Below, one piece after another: positions 19,405 through 27,553 of a DNA stretch of 64,000 nt. Position 1 is the first letter of the stretch. Each line of letters starts with the position of its first letter. The position numbers and the translations under genes were made by a program. Origin of the DNA: Streptomyces caatingaensis (GTDB taxonomy: Bacteria > Actinomycetota > Actinomycetes > Streptomycetales > Streptomycetaceae); NCBI RefSeq assembly GCF_001187435.1, contig NZ_LFXA01000001.1, positions 124,001 through 188,000 of the forward strand, given 5' to 3'. The notes beneath the pieces are model-generated. The model was not told the origin of the DNA, did not search any database, and saw only the letters and a program-made list of their open reading frames with translations.

Positions 19405-20441
19405 TGCCTTGCTGCCTCTCGCAGTCGCTCGGCCGCGGCCTCCGGCGGCACATCGTTGATGAACACGTTCATGCCGGATTCGGAACCGGCGAGGAACTTG
19501 AGCTTGCCGGCAGTGCGGCGGACGGTGAAGACCTCGAGGTGCAGGGCGAATTCCGTGCGCAGCGGGTGGCGGACGGGGGCCTGGTGCCAGCCGCTGACGT
19601 ACGGGGTGGGCGGTGCGCCGGGCCCGAAGAGTCGGTCGAAGCGGCGCAGGATCTCCCGCTGGAGGCCCGGGAGTTCGGCCCGCGCGGGCCCGTCGAGGGC
19701 GGTGAGGTCGGGCACCCGGCGCCGGGGGTGGAGGTGGACCTCGTACGGCCAGCGGGCCGCGTACGGCACGAACGCCGTCCAGTGCTCCCCGGCCAGCACG
19801 ATCCGCCGCCCGTCGGCCTCCTCGGCGGCCACGACGTCCTCGAAGAGACTGCGGCCGGTGCGCTCGCGGTGGGCGGCGGCGGAGGCGAGGACGCGCTCGG
19901 TGCGCGGGGTGACGAAGGGGTACGCGTAGATCTGGCCGTGCGGGTGGGTCAGGGTGACGCCGATCTCCGCGCCCCGGTTCTCGAAGCAGAAGACCTGCTC
20001 GACGCCGGGCAGGGCGGACAGCTCCGCCGTGCGGTCCGTCCACGCCGCGAGGACGAGGGCGGCCCGTTCGTCGTCCAGGGCGGCGAAGGAGCCGTCGTGC
20101 TCGGCGGTGAAGCAGACGACCTCGCAGCGGCCGGGCCCCGCGAGGGAGGGGAAGCGGTTCTCCAGGACGGCGACCTCGTAGTCCGCGGCCGGGATCTCGG
20201 TGGGCCGGCCGTCGCGCGTGGGGCACAACGGGCAGGCGCCGGGCGGCGGATGATAGGTGCGGTCCTGCCGGTGGGAGGCGATCACCACGGTGTCGCCCAG
20301 CAGCGGGTCGGCGCGCAGCTCGGTGCCGCGCGCGGCCGGGGGCAGCGGGCGCCGGTCCGGGGCGTCGCGGGCGGTGCCGTCCCGGGCGTCGTAGTAGAAC
20401 AGCTCGCGGCCGTCCGCGAGCCGGGTCGCGGTCCTCTTCAC
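19401..20441 (-). CDS. galT: Galactose-1-phosphate uridylyltransferase
   Basis: Transfers UMP from UDP-glucose to galactose-1-phosphate. The 346-residue protein has the zinc site CPLC (PGACPLCPT), the active-site HPHGQ in TLTHPHGQIYAYPF with the nucleophilic second His, and a C-terminal HLEVFTVRR. The GTG at 20441 follows GAGGAGGG and is preferred over a frame extending to 20492. First gene of galTEK. Confidence 0.96.
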   Translation of the reverse strand: MKRTATRLADGRELFYYDARDGTARDAPDRRPLPPAARGTELRADPLLGDTVVIASHRQDRTYHPPPGACPLCPTRDGRPTEIPAADYEVAVLENRFPSLAGPGRCEVVCFTAEHDGSFAALDDERAALVLAAWTDRTAELSALPGVEQVFCFENRGAEIGVTLTHPHGQIYAYPFVTPRTERVLASAAAHRERTGRSLFEDVVAAEEADGRRIVLAGEHWTAFVPYAARWPYEVHLHPRRRVPDLTALDGPARAELPGLQREILRRFDRLFGPGAPPTPYVSGWHQAPVRHPLRTEFALHLEVFTVRRTAGKLKFLAGSESGMNVFINDVPPEAAAERLREAARQ

Positions 20442-20482
20442 ACACGCCCTCCTCACCGACACCTTCCCACCCCACCGAGCAC

Positions 20483-20511
20483 AAGGAACCATGGGAGGGC
20501 AACGCGGTCAA
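20483..20511 (-). promoter_or_regulatory. Candidate galTEK promoter
   Basis: On the minus strand TTGACC (20511-20506), 17 bp, TTCCTT (20488-20483), 42 bp before the galT start. Directly upstream of it lies a tandem 11-bp repeat. Confidence 0.4.
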
Positions 20512-20519
20512 CGGTGATC

Positions 20520-20541
20520 GGCCGACGGTGGGCCGACGGTG
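20520..20541 (+). repeat. Tandem 11-bp direct repeat between galT and symporter
   Basis: GGCCGACGGTG occurs twice without a gap. An 11-bp period is one helical turn, so a regulator binding direct repeats could contact both on one DNA face. It sits just upstream of the galT -35 box and before the symporter start. Confidence 0.6.
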
Positions 20542-20555
20542 GACGGGGGGGCGCC

Positions 20556-22223
20556 ATGCAGGCACTGGCCGAGGGTCTCCGGCTGCACGTCAACGGCCTG
20601 GACTACGCCATCCTGGGCCTGTACTTCGCCGTGGTGCTGGGCATCGGGTGGGCCGTCCGCCGTTCGGTGCGGACCAGCACGGACTTCTTCCTGTCGGGGC
20701 GCTCGCTGCCCGCCTGGGTCACCGGTCTGGCCTTCGTCGCCGCCAACCTGGGCGCCACCGAGATCCTCGGCATGGCGGCCAACGGCGCCCAGTACGGCGT
20801 CCCCACCGTCCACTGGTACTGGATCGGCGCGATTCCCGCGATGGTCTTCCTGGGGCTGGTGATGATGCCGTTCTACTACGGGTCCGAGGTGCGCTCGGTC
20901 CCGGAGTTCCTGCTGCGGCGGTTCGGGCCGTCCTCGCATCTGCTGTCGTCGGTCATCTTCGCGGTCGCCTCGGTCCTCATCGCCGGCGTCAACCTCTACG
21001 CCATGGCGATCGTGCTGCGGGCGCTGCTGGGCTGGCCGCAGTGGGTCGCCGTGGTGGTGGCCGGCTTCTTCGTCCTGGTCTACATCACGCTCGGCGGGCT
21101 GACCTCGGCCGTCTACAACGAGGTGCTCCAGTTCTTCGTGATCCTGGCGGCGATGGTCCCCCTGACGGTCGTCGGCCTGCGGCGGGCCGGCGGCTGGGGC
21201 GGGCTGCGGGACGCGGTGGCCGCCCGGCGGGGCGACGACTTCCTCACGGCCTGGGGCGGCACGGGCGTGGGCCACGCCAACCCGCTGGGCGCCAACTGGC
21301 TGACCATCACGCTCGGCCTCGGCTTCGTGCTGAGCTTCGGCTACTGGACGACCAACTTCGCCGAGGTCCAACGGGCACTCTCCGCGAAGGACTTGAGCGC
21401 CGCGCGGCGCACGCCGCTGATCGCCGCGTTCCCGAAAACGCTCATTCCCCTGGTGGTCGTGGTGCCGGGGCTGATCGCGCTCGTCGTCGAGCCGACGCTG
21501 GGCGCGGCGGGCAGCGGGCTCGACTACAACGACGCGATCCCCGTCCTCATGCGCGACCTGCTGCCCAACGGGGTGCTGGGCCTGGCCGTGACCGGGCTGC
21601 TCGCCGCCTTCATGGCCGGCATGGCGGCCAACGTCTCGTCGTTCAACACCGTGTTCACCAGCGACATCTGGGCCACCTACCTCCGCCGCGGGCGCGCCGA
21701 CGCGCACTATCTGGCGACCGGGCGGGTGGTGACGGTGCTCGGGGTGCTGGCGGGGATGGGGACGGCGTTCGTGGCCTCGTCCTTCTCCAACATCATGAAC
21801 TATCTGCAGACGCTGTTCTCGTTCTTCAACGTCCCGCTCTTCTGCGTCTTCGTCATCGGCATGTTCTGGCGGCGGGCCACGGCCGCGGGCGGCTTCTGGG
21901 GCCTGCTGTCCGGCACGGTGGCCGCGATGGTCCACTACTTCTGGCTCTACCGGCGGGGGATCGTGTCCATCCCGTCCGACCAGGGCGCCAACTTCGTCTC
22001 CGCGATCGTCGCGTTCGCGGTCGGCGCGGTGGTGACGGTGGCGGTCTCGCTGGGCACCGAGCCCAAACCGGCGGCCTCGCTCGCGGGGCTGGTCCACGGC
22101 GTCCGGCCGCCGGCGGCCGGGGTGCCGGCGGACGGCGACGGGGTCTGGTACCGCCGGCCGGCCCTGCTGGGGTGGGGCGCGGTGGTGCTGGCGGCGGCCT
22201 GCTACGTGCCGTTCTCCTTCTGA
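20556..22223 (+). CDS. Sodium:solute symporter family transporter
   Basis: A 555-residue SSS-family protein with about 13 or 14 membrane helices. Family marks: FFLSGRSLPAWVTGLAFVAANLGATE near the N-terminus, the sodium-site segment GLLAAFMAGMAANVSSFNTVFTSDIW, and YWTTNFAEVQRALSAKD. Divergent from galTEK across 114 bp, so galactose or a galactoside/glucose is the likely substrate (SGLT-like members carry these), but the sequence alone does not fix it. A small two-helix protein is encoded 59 bp downstream. Confidence 0.92.
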   Translation: MQALAEGLRLHVNGLDYAILGLYFAVVLGIGWAVRRSVRTSTDFFLSGRSLPAWVTGLAFVAANLGATEILGMAANGAQYGVPTVHWYWIGAIPAMVFLGLVMMPFYYGSEVRSVPEFLLRRFGPSSHLLSSVIFAVASVLIAGVNLYAMAIVLRALLGWPQWVAVVVAGFFVLVYITLGGLTSAVYNEVLQFFVILAAMVPLTVVGLRRAGGWGGLRDAVAARRGDDFLTAWGGTGVGHANPLGANWLTITLGLGFVLSFGYWTTNFAEVQRALSAKDLSAARRTPLIAAFPKTLIPLVVVVPGLIALVVEPTLGAAGSGLDYNDAIPVLMRDLLPNGVLGLAVTGLLAAFMAGMAANVSSFNTVFTSDIWATYLRRGRADAHYLATGRVVTVLGVLAGMGTAFVASSFSNIMNYLQTLFSFFNVPLFCVFVIGMFWRRATAAGGFWGLLSGTVAAMVHYFWLYRRGIVSIPSDQGANFVSAIVAFAVGAVVTVAVSLGTEPKPAASLAGLVHGVRPPAAGVPADGDGVWYRRPALLGWGAVVLAAACYVPFSF

Positions 22224-22282
22224 CGCCCGCCTTCCTGACGCCTGCCCCGCACCCGCCCTTTCCCGTCTTCGAGGGGAGCACG

Positions 22283-22522
22283 ATGGACGACCGCAAGCCG
22301 CCGCGGACCCTCTTCGACCTGCGCCTGGTCATCGGCGGACTCTTCACCGTCTACGGCGTCGTCGTCACCGTCGCCGGGATCACCGCCTCGGACGAGGACC
22401 TGGACAGGGCCGAGGGCATCAACATCAACCTCTGGGCCGGGCTGGGGATGCTCGCCCTCGGCGCCTTCTTCCTGGTCTGGCTCATGCTCCGCCCTGCCGC
22501 CCCACCACGCCGCGGGAAGTAG
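22283..22522 (+). CDS. Small two-helix membrane protein
   Basis: 79 residues: a charged N-terminus (MDDRKPPRTLFD), helix one LRLVIGGLFTVYGVVVTVAGI, a short acidic loop SDEDLDRAEGINI, and helix two WAGLGMLALGAFFLVWLML, ending in a basic tail. GAGGGGAGC precedes the ATG. It follows the symporter in the same direction and may be an accessory subunit, as small proteins often accompany SSS transporters (inference). Its end overlaps the convergent regulator gene by 41 bp. Confidence 0.75.
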   Translation: MDDRKPPRTLFDLRLVIGGLFTVYGVVVTVAGITASDEDLDRAEGININLWAGLGMLALGAFFLVWLMLRPAAPPRRGK

Positions 22523-23195
22523 CCGGGACGCCGCCCGCGGCCCGGTCCAGCAGCCCCGTGCGGGCGGCCAGGGCCGCGGCCTCCAGCCGGGAGCCGACGC
22601 CGAGCTTCATCAGGACGCGCTGGACGTGCGTACGGGCCGTGCTCGGCGCTATGCCCATCCCGGCGGCGATCAGCCGGGTGTCCTCGCCCTCGGCCACCCG
22701 CACCAGCACCTCGACCTCGCGCGGGGTCAGCAGCTGGAGCAGCCGCGCCCCCTCGTCGTCCGGCTGGGCCGCCGGGTTGAGCAGCTCGGTGAACGCGCCC
22801 TGGAGCAGCTGGGGTTCGACGGCGGCCTCGCCCGCGCGGGCCTTGAGCATGGCCCGCTCGACGCCCTCGATGCGCTCGTTGTGCCGGACGTAGCCGGAGG
22901 CGCCGGCGGCGAAGGCGGCCGCGATGCCCAGCGGGCTCGGCACCGGCCCGAGCACCACGACGGCCACCTGCGGACGCTCCCGCTTGATCCGCACGACCGG
23001 CTCGAACGCGCCGGGCTCGGCCGGGGCGGCCGTGCCCAGCAGGCACACTTCGGGCGCGCGGCTCACCACCAGGTCGGCCGCCCCCGCGCTCGGCGCGGCC
23101 GCCGCCAGCACCCTGTGCCCGCGCAACTTCAGCGCCGAGGCGAGGGCCTCGGCCAGCAGTCGGTGGTCGTCGACCACCATGAGCCGCACGCCCAT
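22482..23195 (-). CDS. Atypical LuxR-type response regulator lacking the phospho-acceptor Asp
   Basis: 237 residues. The receiver begins RLMVVDDHRLLAEALASAL with the acidic pair, but where the acceptor Asp should be the chain reads PEVCLLGTAAPAEPG, with Gly in place of Asp, and the usual Lys position reads GYVRHNE. The C-terminal LuxR HTH is normal (LLTPREVEVLVRVAEGEDT, RTHVQRVLMKLGVGS). Pseudo-receivers of this kind are controlled by ligands, protein contacts or abundance rather than phosphorylation (established for the class). It converges on the symporter operon, so a role there is possible. Related in layout to the regulator at 16152-16949. Confidence 0.85.
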   Translation of the reverse strand: MGVRLMVVDDHRLLAEALASALKLRGHRVLAAAAPSAGAADLVVSRAPEVCLLGTAAPAEPGAFEPVVRIKRERPQVAVVVLGPVPSPLGIAAAFAAGASGYVRHNERIEGVERAMLKARAGEAAVEPQLLQGAFTELLNPAAQPDDEGARLLQLLTPREVEVLVRVAEGEDTRLIAAGMGIAPSTARTHVQRVLMKLGVGSRLEAAALAARTGLLDRAAGGVPATSRGVVGRQGGA

Positions 23196-23496
23196 GCGCT
23201 GCCCCCCTGTCGCCCGCGTACGTCTCCGCGTCGCCGCGCTCTTACGTCGCTACGTCTCTTTGTCGCCCTCTTGCCCCCGGAAGCTACACGCTTGTTCGAC
23301 GTTCCGCGCCCCCTACTCGTGAGAAGTCCCCCGGAATGCCGAAATCCCTGTCAATCACGTGTACTTCGCGTCTGAAACGGATCGTTCAGGCATGTACGCG
23401 CGATGGACAGGGATGCGGCGCCGAGCGCTCGCCAAATGATCAGCCGAGCGTCAACCGGTCGTCAACCACGGTCAGTCGGGCCGGGGAACGGACGGC
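23196..23496. other. Intergenic region with long-range inverted repeat
   Basis: A 301-bp, relatively AT-rich spacer between the atypical regulator start and the PQQ-protein stop. It contains ATCCCTGTC at 23343-23351 and its exact complement GACAGGGAT at 23406-23414, flanking an inner CTGAA/TTCAG hairpin. No coding frame is convincing. It may hold the terminator of the upstream gene and the regulator promoter. Confidence 0.4.
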
Positions 23497-25425
23497 TCAG
23501 CCCGTCCCCCAGATCATGGCGATGTACTCCTTGCCGTCCGCGAACGGGCTCGGCTTGTGGATGTAGTTGCGGCCCAGGTACAGCCGCCCCTGCGCCCAGA
23601 TGGCCTGCTCGAACAGCGGCGAGATCTGGGCCTCGGTCTTCTGCGTGGCGAGCGGGTTCTTCAACAGCTCCTGCGCGGCGAAGGAGTTGGGGTCGATCCG
23701 GACGACCGTGCCGCCCGCGCGCCAGCTCGCCGTGAGGTAGGCGATCGCCGCGCCGTCCCCGTCCGTGCCGATCGGCACCATCGACGAGCTGACCCGGCCG
23801 TCGGTCTTGCCCTTCGACTTGCCGTTGGCGAGGTCGAACGCCACGACCTCGTTGACCCGGCCGACCTCACCGGACTTGCCGGTCTGGTGGTCGTCCGACG
23901 GAAGATAGAGCGTGTCCTTGGTGACGGCGAGCTTGTAGCAGCCCTCGACGGCGGTCGAGGGGCAGCGCGGGACGAACTTGCCGTTCTCCGTCGCGATCTT
24001 GCTGCGCAGCTTGCCGTCCTTGCCGCTGTCGTCGATCGCCATGAAGTCGGACACGCCGTTGCCCGTGTGGTCACCCGCGTTGACGCCGATGACCAGCGGG
24101 TCGGTTGACACCACGTGCACGTACTGGAGCCCGCTGGGCACCTTGAAGCTGGACTTGGGCATGCCCGTCGCCGGGTCCAGGGTCTGGACCTTCATCTGCG
24201 GGCGCTCGTAGTCGCCGCAGCGCTGCACCGCGACGAGCTTGCTGCCGCCGCCGTAGCCGTCGTCCCGGCAGGAGTCGTCCTCCTTGGGCTTCCACAGCTC
24301 CTTGCCCTCCAGCGACCAGGCGGCGCCGCCGCCCAGGCCGCCCGCCGCGACGGTGCCGCCGCCGACGGTGACCTCGGAGAAGGTGACGTCCTTGTCGCCG
24401 ACCCGGACCGACTTCTGCCACAGCTTCTTGCCGTGGTCGAGGTCGAGGGCCACGACCTGGTTGCACGGGCCGCCGTACGGCTTGCTGTCGCTCGGCGGCG
24501 CCTGCGCGACCAGCACGGCGGTCTTGCCGTCGGCGGTCACGTGCTTGGGCGCCGAGCAGATGTCGCCGTCCAGCGGGATCTCCCACTGCTTGCCGCCGGT
24601 CAGGCCGTAGCCGACGACCTTGTCGAGGTCGCCCTTGGCGAAGACCTTGCCGGTGACCCACATGCCGCCGGCCGGGCGGCTGGTGTCCTTGATCGTGGCC
24701 AGCTCGGCGCCGAAGAGGAACTTGCCCTCCTTGGCCCGGGGCTTGTCCGCGCCCTTGGCGCCGCCCCCGCCCTTGGCACCGGACGAGGCCTTCGGCCCGT
24801 CCTTCTTGGGGTCGTCGTCGCCACCGCCCTGGAGGGCGTACCAGACGCCTCCGCTGAGCAGCAGCGCGAACGCGGTGACGGCGCCGACGATCACGGCCAG
24901 GCGCTTCCTGTTCTTCGCCGCGGGCGGCGGCGTCTGCTGGTACGCCCCGCCGAACTGCGGCGCCCCGAACTGCGGCCCGCCGGCGGCCGGATAGCCGTAG
25001 CCGCCGGGGGGCGGGGGTGCCTGGGGGTAGCCGTAGGCGGGGCCTACGGGGGCGCCGGGGGCGGGAGCGCCGGGGGGACCGAAGCCCGGACCGGCGGGCG
25101 CCGCAGGGCCGTTGGGGGCCGCGGGCGACGGCACGGGGGCTCCGGGACCGGCCGGGGCGGCCGGACGGGCGGGCGCCGCCGGGCCGTTGGCGCCCGCGGG
25201 TGCCGCGGGCGGTGCGGCGGGGACGGGCGGGGCCGACGGGGGCGCCGGCGGTGCCGCGGGGGCCTGCGGCGGCCGGGGCGGTGGCGGGGGCTGCTGCCCC
25301 TGCGGGCCCGCCGGCGGGGCGGGCGGGGCGGGCGGGGCGGACGGCATGGCGGGAGGAGCCCCGAAACCGGGGGGCTGGTCCTGGGGTGCGCCGAAGCCTT
25401 GGGGGGGCTGGGGCGGCTGTGACAT
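23497..25425 (-). CDS. Membrane-anchored PQQ-like beta-propeller protein with Pro-rich cytoplasmic region
   Basis: 642 residues. Residues 1 to about 165 are Pro/Ala/Gly/Gln-rich with GFGAP and FGAPQFGG repeats; a basic patch (KNRKR) leads into one membrane helix (LAVIVGAVTAFALLLSGGVWYAL). A Gly/Lys/Asp linker and an extracellular beta-propeller of PQQ/BamB type follow, with blades such as VVALDLDHGKKLWQKSV and VVAFDLANGKSKGKTDG, and paired Cys. Streptomycetes have many such proteins; their function is unknown, and a sensing or scaffolding role at the membrane is a guess. GAGGAAAG precedes the ATG. Confidence 0.85.
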   Translation of the reverse strand: MSQPPQPPQGFGAPQDQPPGFGAPPAMPSAPPAPPAPPAGPQGQQPPPPPRPPQAPAAPPAPPSAPPVPAAPPAAPAGANGPAAPARPAAPAGPGAPVPSPAAPNGPAAPAGPGFGPPGAPAPGAPVGPAYGYPQAPPPPGGYGYPAAGGPQFGAPQFGGAYQQTPPPAAKNRKRLAVIVGAVTAFALLLSGGVWYALQGGGDDDPKKDGPKASSGAKGGGGAKGADKPRAKEGKFLFGAELATIKDTSRPAGGMWVTGKVFAKGDLDKVVGYGLTGGKQWEIPLDGDICSAPKHVTADGKTAVLVAQAPPSDSKPYGGPCNQVVALDLDHGKKLWQKSVRVGDKDVTFSEVTVGGGTVAAGGLGGGAAWSLEGKELWKPKEDDSCRDDGYGGGSKLVAVQRCGDYERPQMKVQTLDPATGMPKSSFKVPSGLQYVHVVSTDPLVIGVNAGDHTGNGVSDFMAIDDSGKDGKLRSKIATENGKFVPRCPSTAVEGCYKLAVTKDTLYLPSDDHQTGKSGEVGRVNEVVAFDLANGKSKGKTDGRVSSSMVPIGTDGDGAAIAYLTASWRAGGTVVRIDPNSFAAQELLKNPLATQKTEAQISPLFEQAIWAQGRLYLGRNYIHKPSPFADGKEYIAMIWGTG

Positions 25426-25706
25426 CAGCTTTCCTCATTTACGCGCGGAACCCGCCGGCCCGGGCGGCCTCCCCCGCGATCCCGGCGGCGCCGGGCGCCG
25501 GCCGGCGCGCGGCGCCCTCCCGGGAAGGAGCGCATCGGGTGCGGATCCCGCCGGTGAGCGGCACGTGAGCGGGGGTTCTTTGTATCACCCGACGACAGGG
25601 CCGGACGGGTGGCGCACGCGCCGCCCGGGGAGCCGATACCGGGCTGTGACGAGACCGTTGTGAGGGGGTTGTGCCGCGTGGGACCGCGCGGCGGCCCCGG
25701 CGCGCG

Positions 25707-27506
25707 CTACACCTCCTCCGCCAGCTCCAGCCAGCGCAGCTCCAGTTCCTCCCGCTCCCCGGCCAGCTCCCGCAGCTCCGCGTCCAGCTCGGCCACGGCC
25801 GCGAAGTCCGTCGCCCGGGCGGCGATCCGCTCGTGGAGCTTCGCCTCCTGCTCGCTGACCTTGTCGAGCCGGCGCTCGATCTTCTGGAGCTCCTTCTTCG
25901 CGGCCCGCGCGTCCCCGGCGGACTTCGCGGGCCGGGCGGCGGGCACGGGCGCGGCCGGGGCCGCCGCGTTCAGCACGGCCTCGCGGCGCTCCAGGTACTC
26001 GTCCAGACCGCGCGGCAGCATCCGCAGGAAGCGGTCGCCGAGCAGGGCGAAGACCCGGTCGGTGGTGCGCTCCACGAAGTAGCGGTCGTGGCTGATGACG
26101 ATCATCGAGCCGGGCCACCCGTCGAGCAGGTCCTCGAGCTGCGTCAGCGTCTCGATGTCGAGGTCGTTGGTCGGCTCGTCGAGGAAGAGGACGTTCGGCT
26201 CGTCCATCAGCAGGCGCAGCAGCTGGAGCCGCCGGCGCTCACCGCCGGAGAGGTCGCCGACCGGCGTCCACTGCTTCTCCTTCGTGAAGCCGAACTTCTC
26301 GCACAGCTGTCCCGCCGTCATCTCCCGGCCCTTGCCGAGGTCGACGCGGTCGCGCACCTGCTGGACGGCCTCCAGCACCCGCACGGCCGGGTCGAGTTCG
26401 GCGACCTCCTGCGAGAGGTACGCCAGCTTCACGGTCTTGCCGACGACGACCTTGCCGGCCGCGGGCTGCTTCTCGCCCTCCGTGCGGGCCGCCTCGGCGA
26501 GCGTGCGCAGCAGGGACGTCTTGCCGGCGCCGTTGACGCCGACGAGGCCGACGCGGTCGCCGGGGCCGAGCTGCCAGGTGAGGTGCTCGATGAGCACCTT
26601 GGGACCGGCCTGGACGGTGACGTCCTCGAGGTCGAAGACGGTCTTGCCCAGCCGGGAGCCGGCGAACCGCATCAGCTCGGCGCTGTCCCGCGGCGGCGGG
26701 ACGTCCGCGATCAGCTCGTTGGCGGCCTCGATGCGGAAGCGCGGCTTGCTGGTGCGCGCGGGGGCGCCGCGGCGCAGCCAGGCGAGCTCCTTGCGGATGA
26801 GGTTCTGCCGCTTGGCCTCCTCGGAGGCGGCGATCCGCTCCCGCTCGGCGCGGGCGAAGACGTAGTCGCTGTAGCCGCCCTCGTACTCGTGGACGGTGCC
26901 GCGCTGGACGTCCCACATGCGGGTGCAGACCTGGTCGAGGAACCAGCGGTCGTGCGTGACGCAGACGAGCGCCGAGCGGCGCGCCCGCAGATGGCCGGCG
27001 AGCCAGGAGATGCCCTCGACGTCCAGGTGGTTGGTGGGCTCGTCCAGGACGATGAGGTCCTGCTCGGCGATCAGCAGCTTCGCGAGCGCGATGCGCCGGC
27101 GCTCGCCGCCGGAGAGCGGGCCGATCACGGTGTCGAGGCCCTGCGCGAAGCCGGGCAGGTCGAGCCCGCCGAACAGGCCGGTGAGCACGTCGCGGATCTT
27201 GGCGTTGCCCGCCCACTCGTGGTCGGCGAGGTCGCCGATCACCTCGTGGCGGACGGTGGCGGAGGGGTCCAGCGAGTCGTGCTGGGTGAGGACGCCGAGG
27301 CGCAGGTGGCCCGCGTGGGTGACGCGGCCCTTGTCGGCCTCCTCCAGCCTGGCGAGGACGCGGATGAGGGTGGTCTTGCCGTCGCCGTTGCGGCCGACCA
27401 CGCCGATCCGGTCCCCCTCGTTGACGCCCAGGGAGACGCCGTCGAGCAGCGCACGCGTGCCGTACACCTTGTCGACGGCTTCCAGATTGACCAGGTTGGC
27501 TGCCAT
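25707..27506 (-). CDS. ABC-F family ATPase
   Basis: 599 residues with two ABC domains and no membrane part. Domain 1: Walker A GRNGDGKTT, signature LSGGERRRIALAKLL, Walker B LIVLDEPTNHLD. Domain 2: GVNGAGKTS, LSGGERRRLQLLRLL, VLFLDEPTNDLD. The linker between them is basic, and a C-terminal coiled coil follows (AKKELQKIERRLDKVSEQEAKLHERI region). This is the Uup/EttA-like group acting on ribosomes; some actinobacterial members give antibiotic resistance, but nothing here shows that. The ATG at 27506 is chosen; the open frame runs far upstream into the next gene's antisense. Confidence 0.95.
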   Translation of the reverse strand: MAANLVNLEAVDKVYGTRALLDGVSLGVNEGDRIGVVGRNGDGKTTLIRVLARLEEADKGRVTHAGHLRLGVLTQHDSLDPSATVRHEVIGDLADHEWAGNAKIRDVLTGLFGGLDLPGFAQGLDTVIGPLSGGERRRIALAKLLIAEQDLIVLDEPTNHLDVEGISWLAGHLRARRSALVCVTHDRWFLDQVCTRMWDVQRGTVHEYEGGYSDYVFARAERERIAASEEAKRQNLIRKELAWLRRGAPARTSKPRFRIEAANELIADVPPPRDSAELMRFAGSRLGKTVFDLEDVTVQAGPKVLIEHLTWQLGPGDRVGLVGVNGAGKTSLLRTLAEAARTEGEKQPAAGKVVVGKTVKLAYLSQEVAELDPAVRVLEAVQQVRDRVDLGKGREMTAGQLCEKFGFTKEKQWTPVGDLSGGERRRLQLLRLLMDEPNVLFLDEPTNDLDIETLTQLEDLLDGWPGSMIVISHDRYFVERTTDRVFALLGDRFLRMLPRGLDEYLERREAVLNAAAPAAPVPAARPAKSAGDARAAKKELQKIERRLDKVSEQEAKLHERIAARATDFAAVAELDAELRELAGEREELELRWLELAEEV

Positions 27507-27553
27507 GGGGCCAGGACTCCTCGCATCGGATACCCCTCCAGGATCCCATGGGT

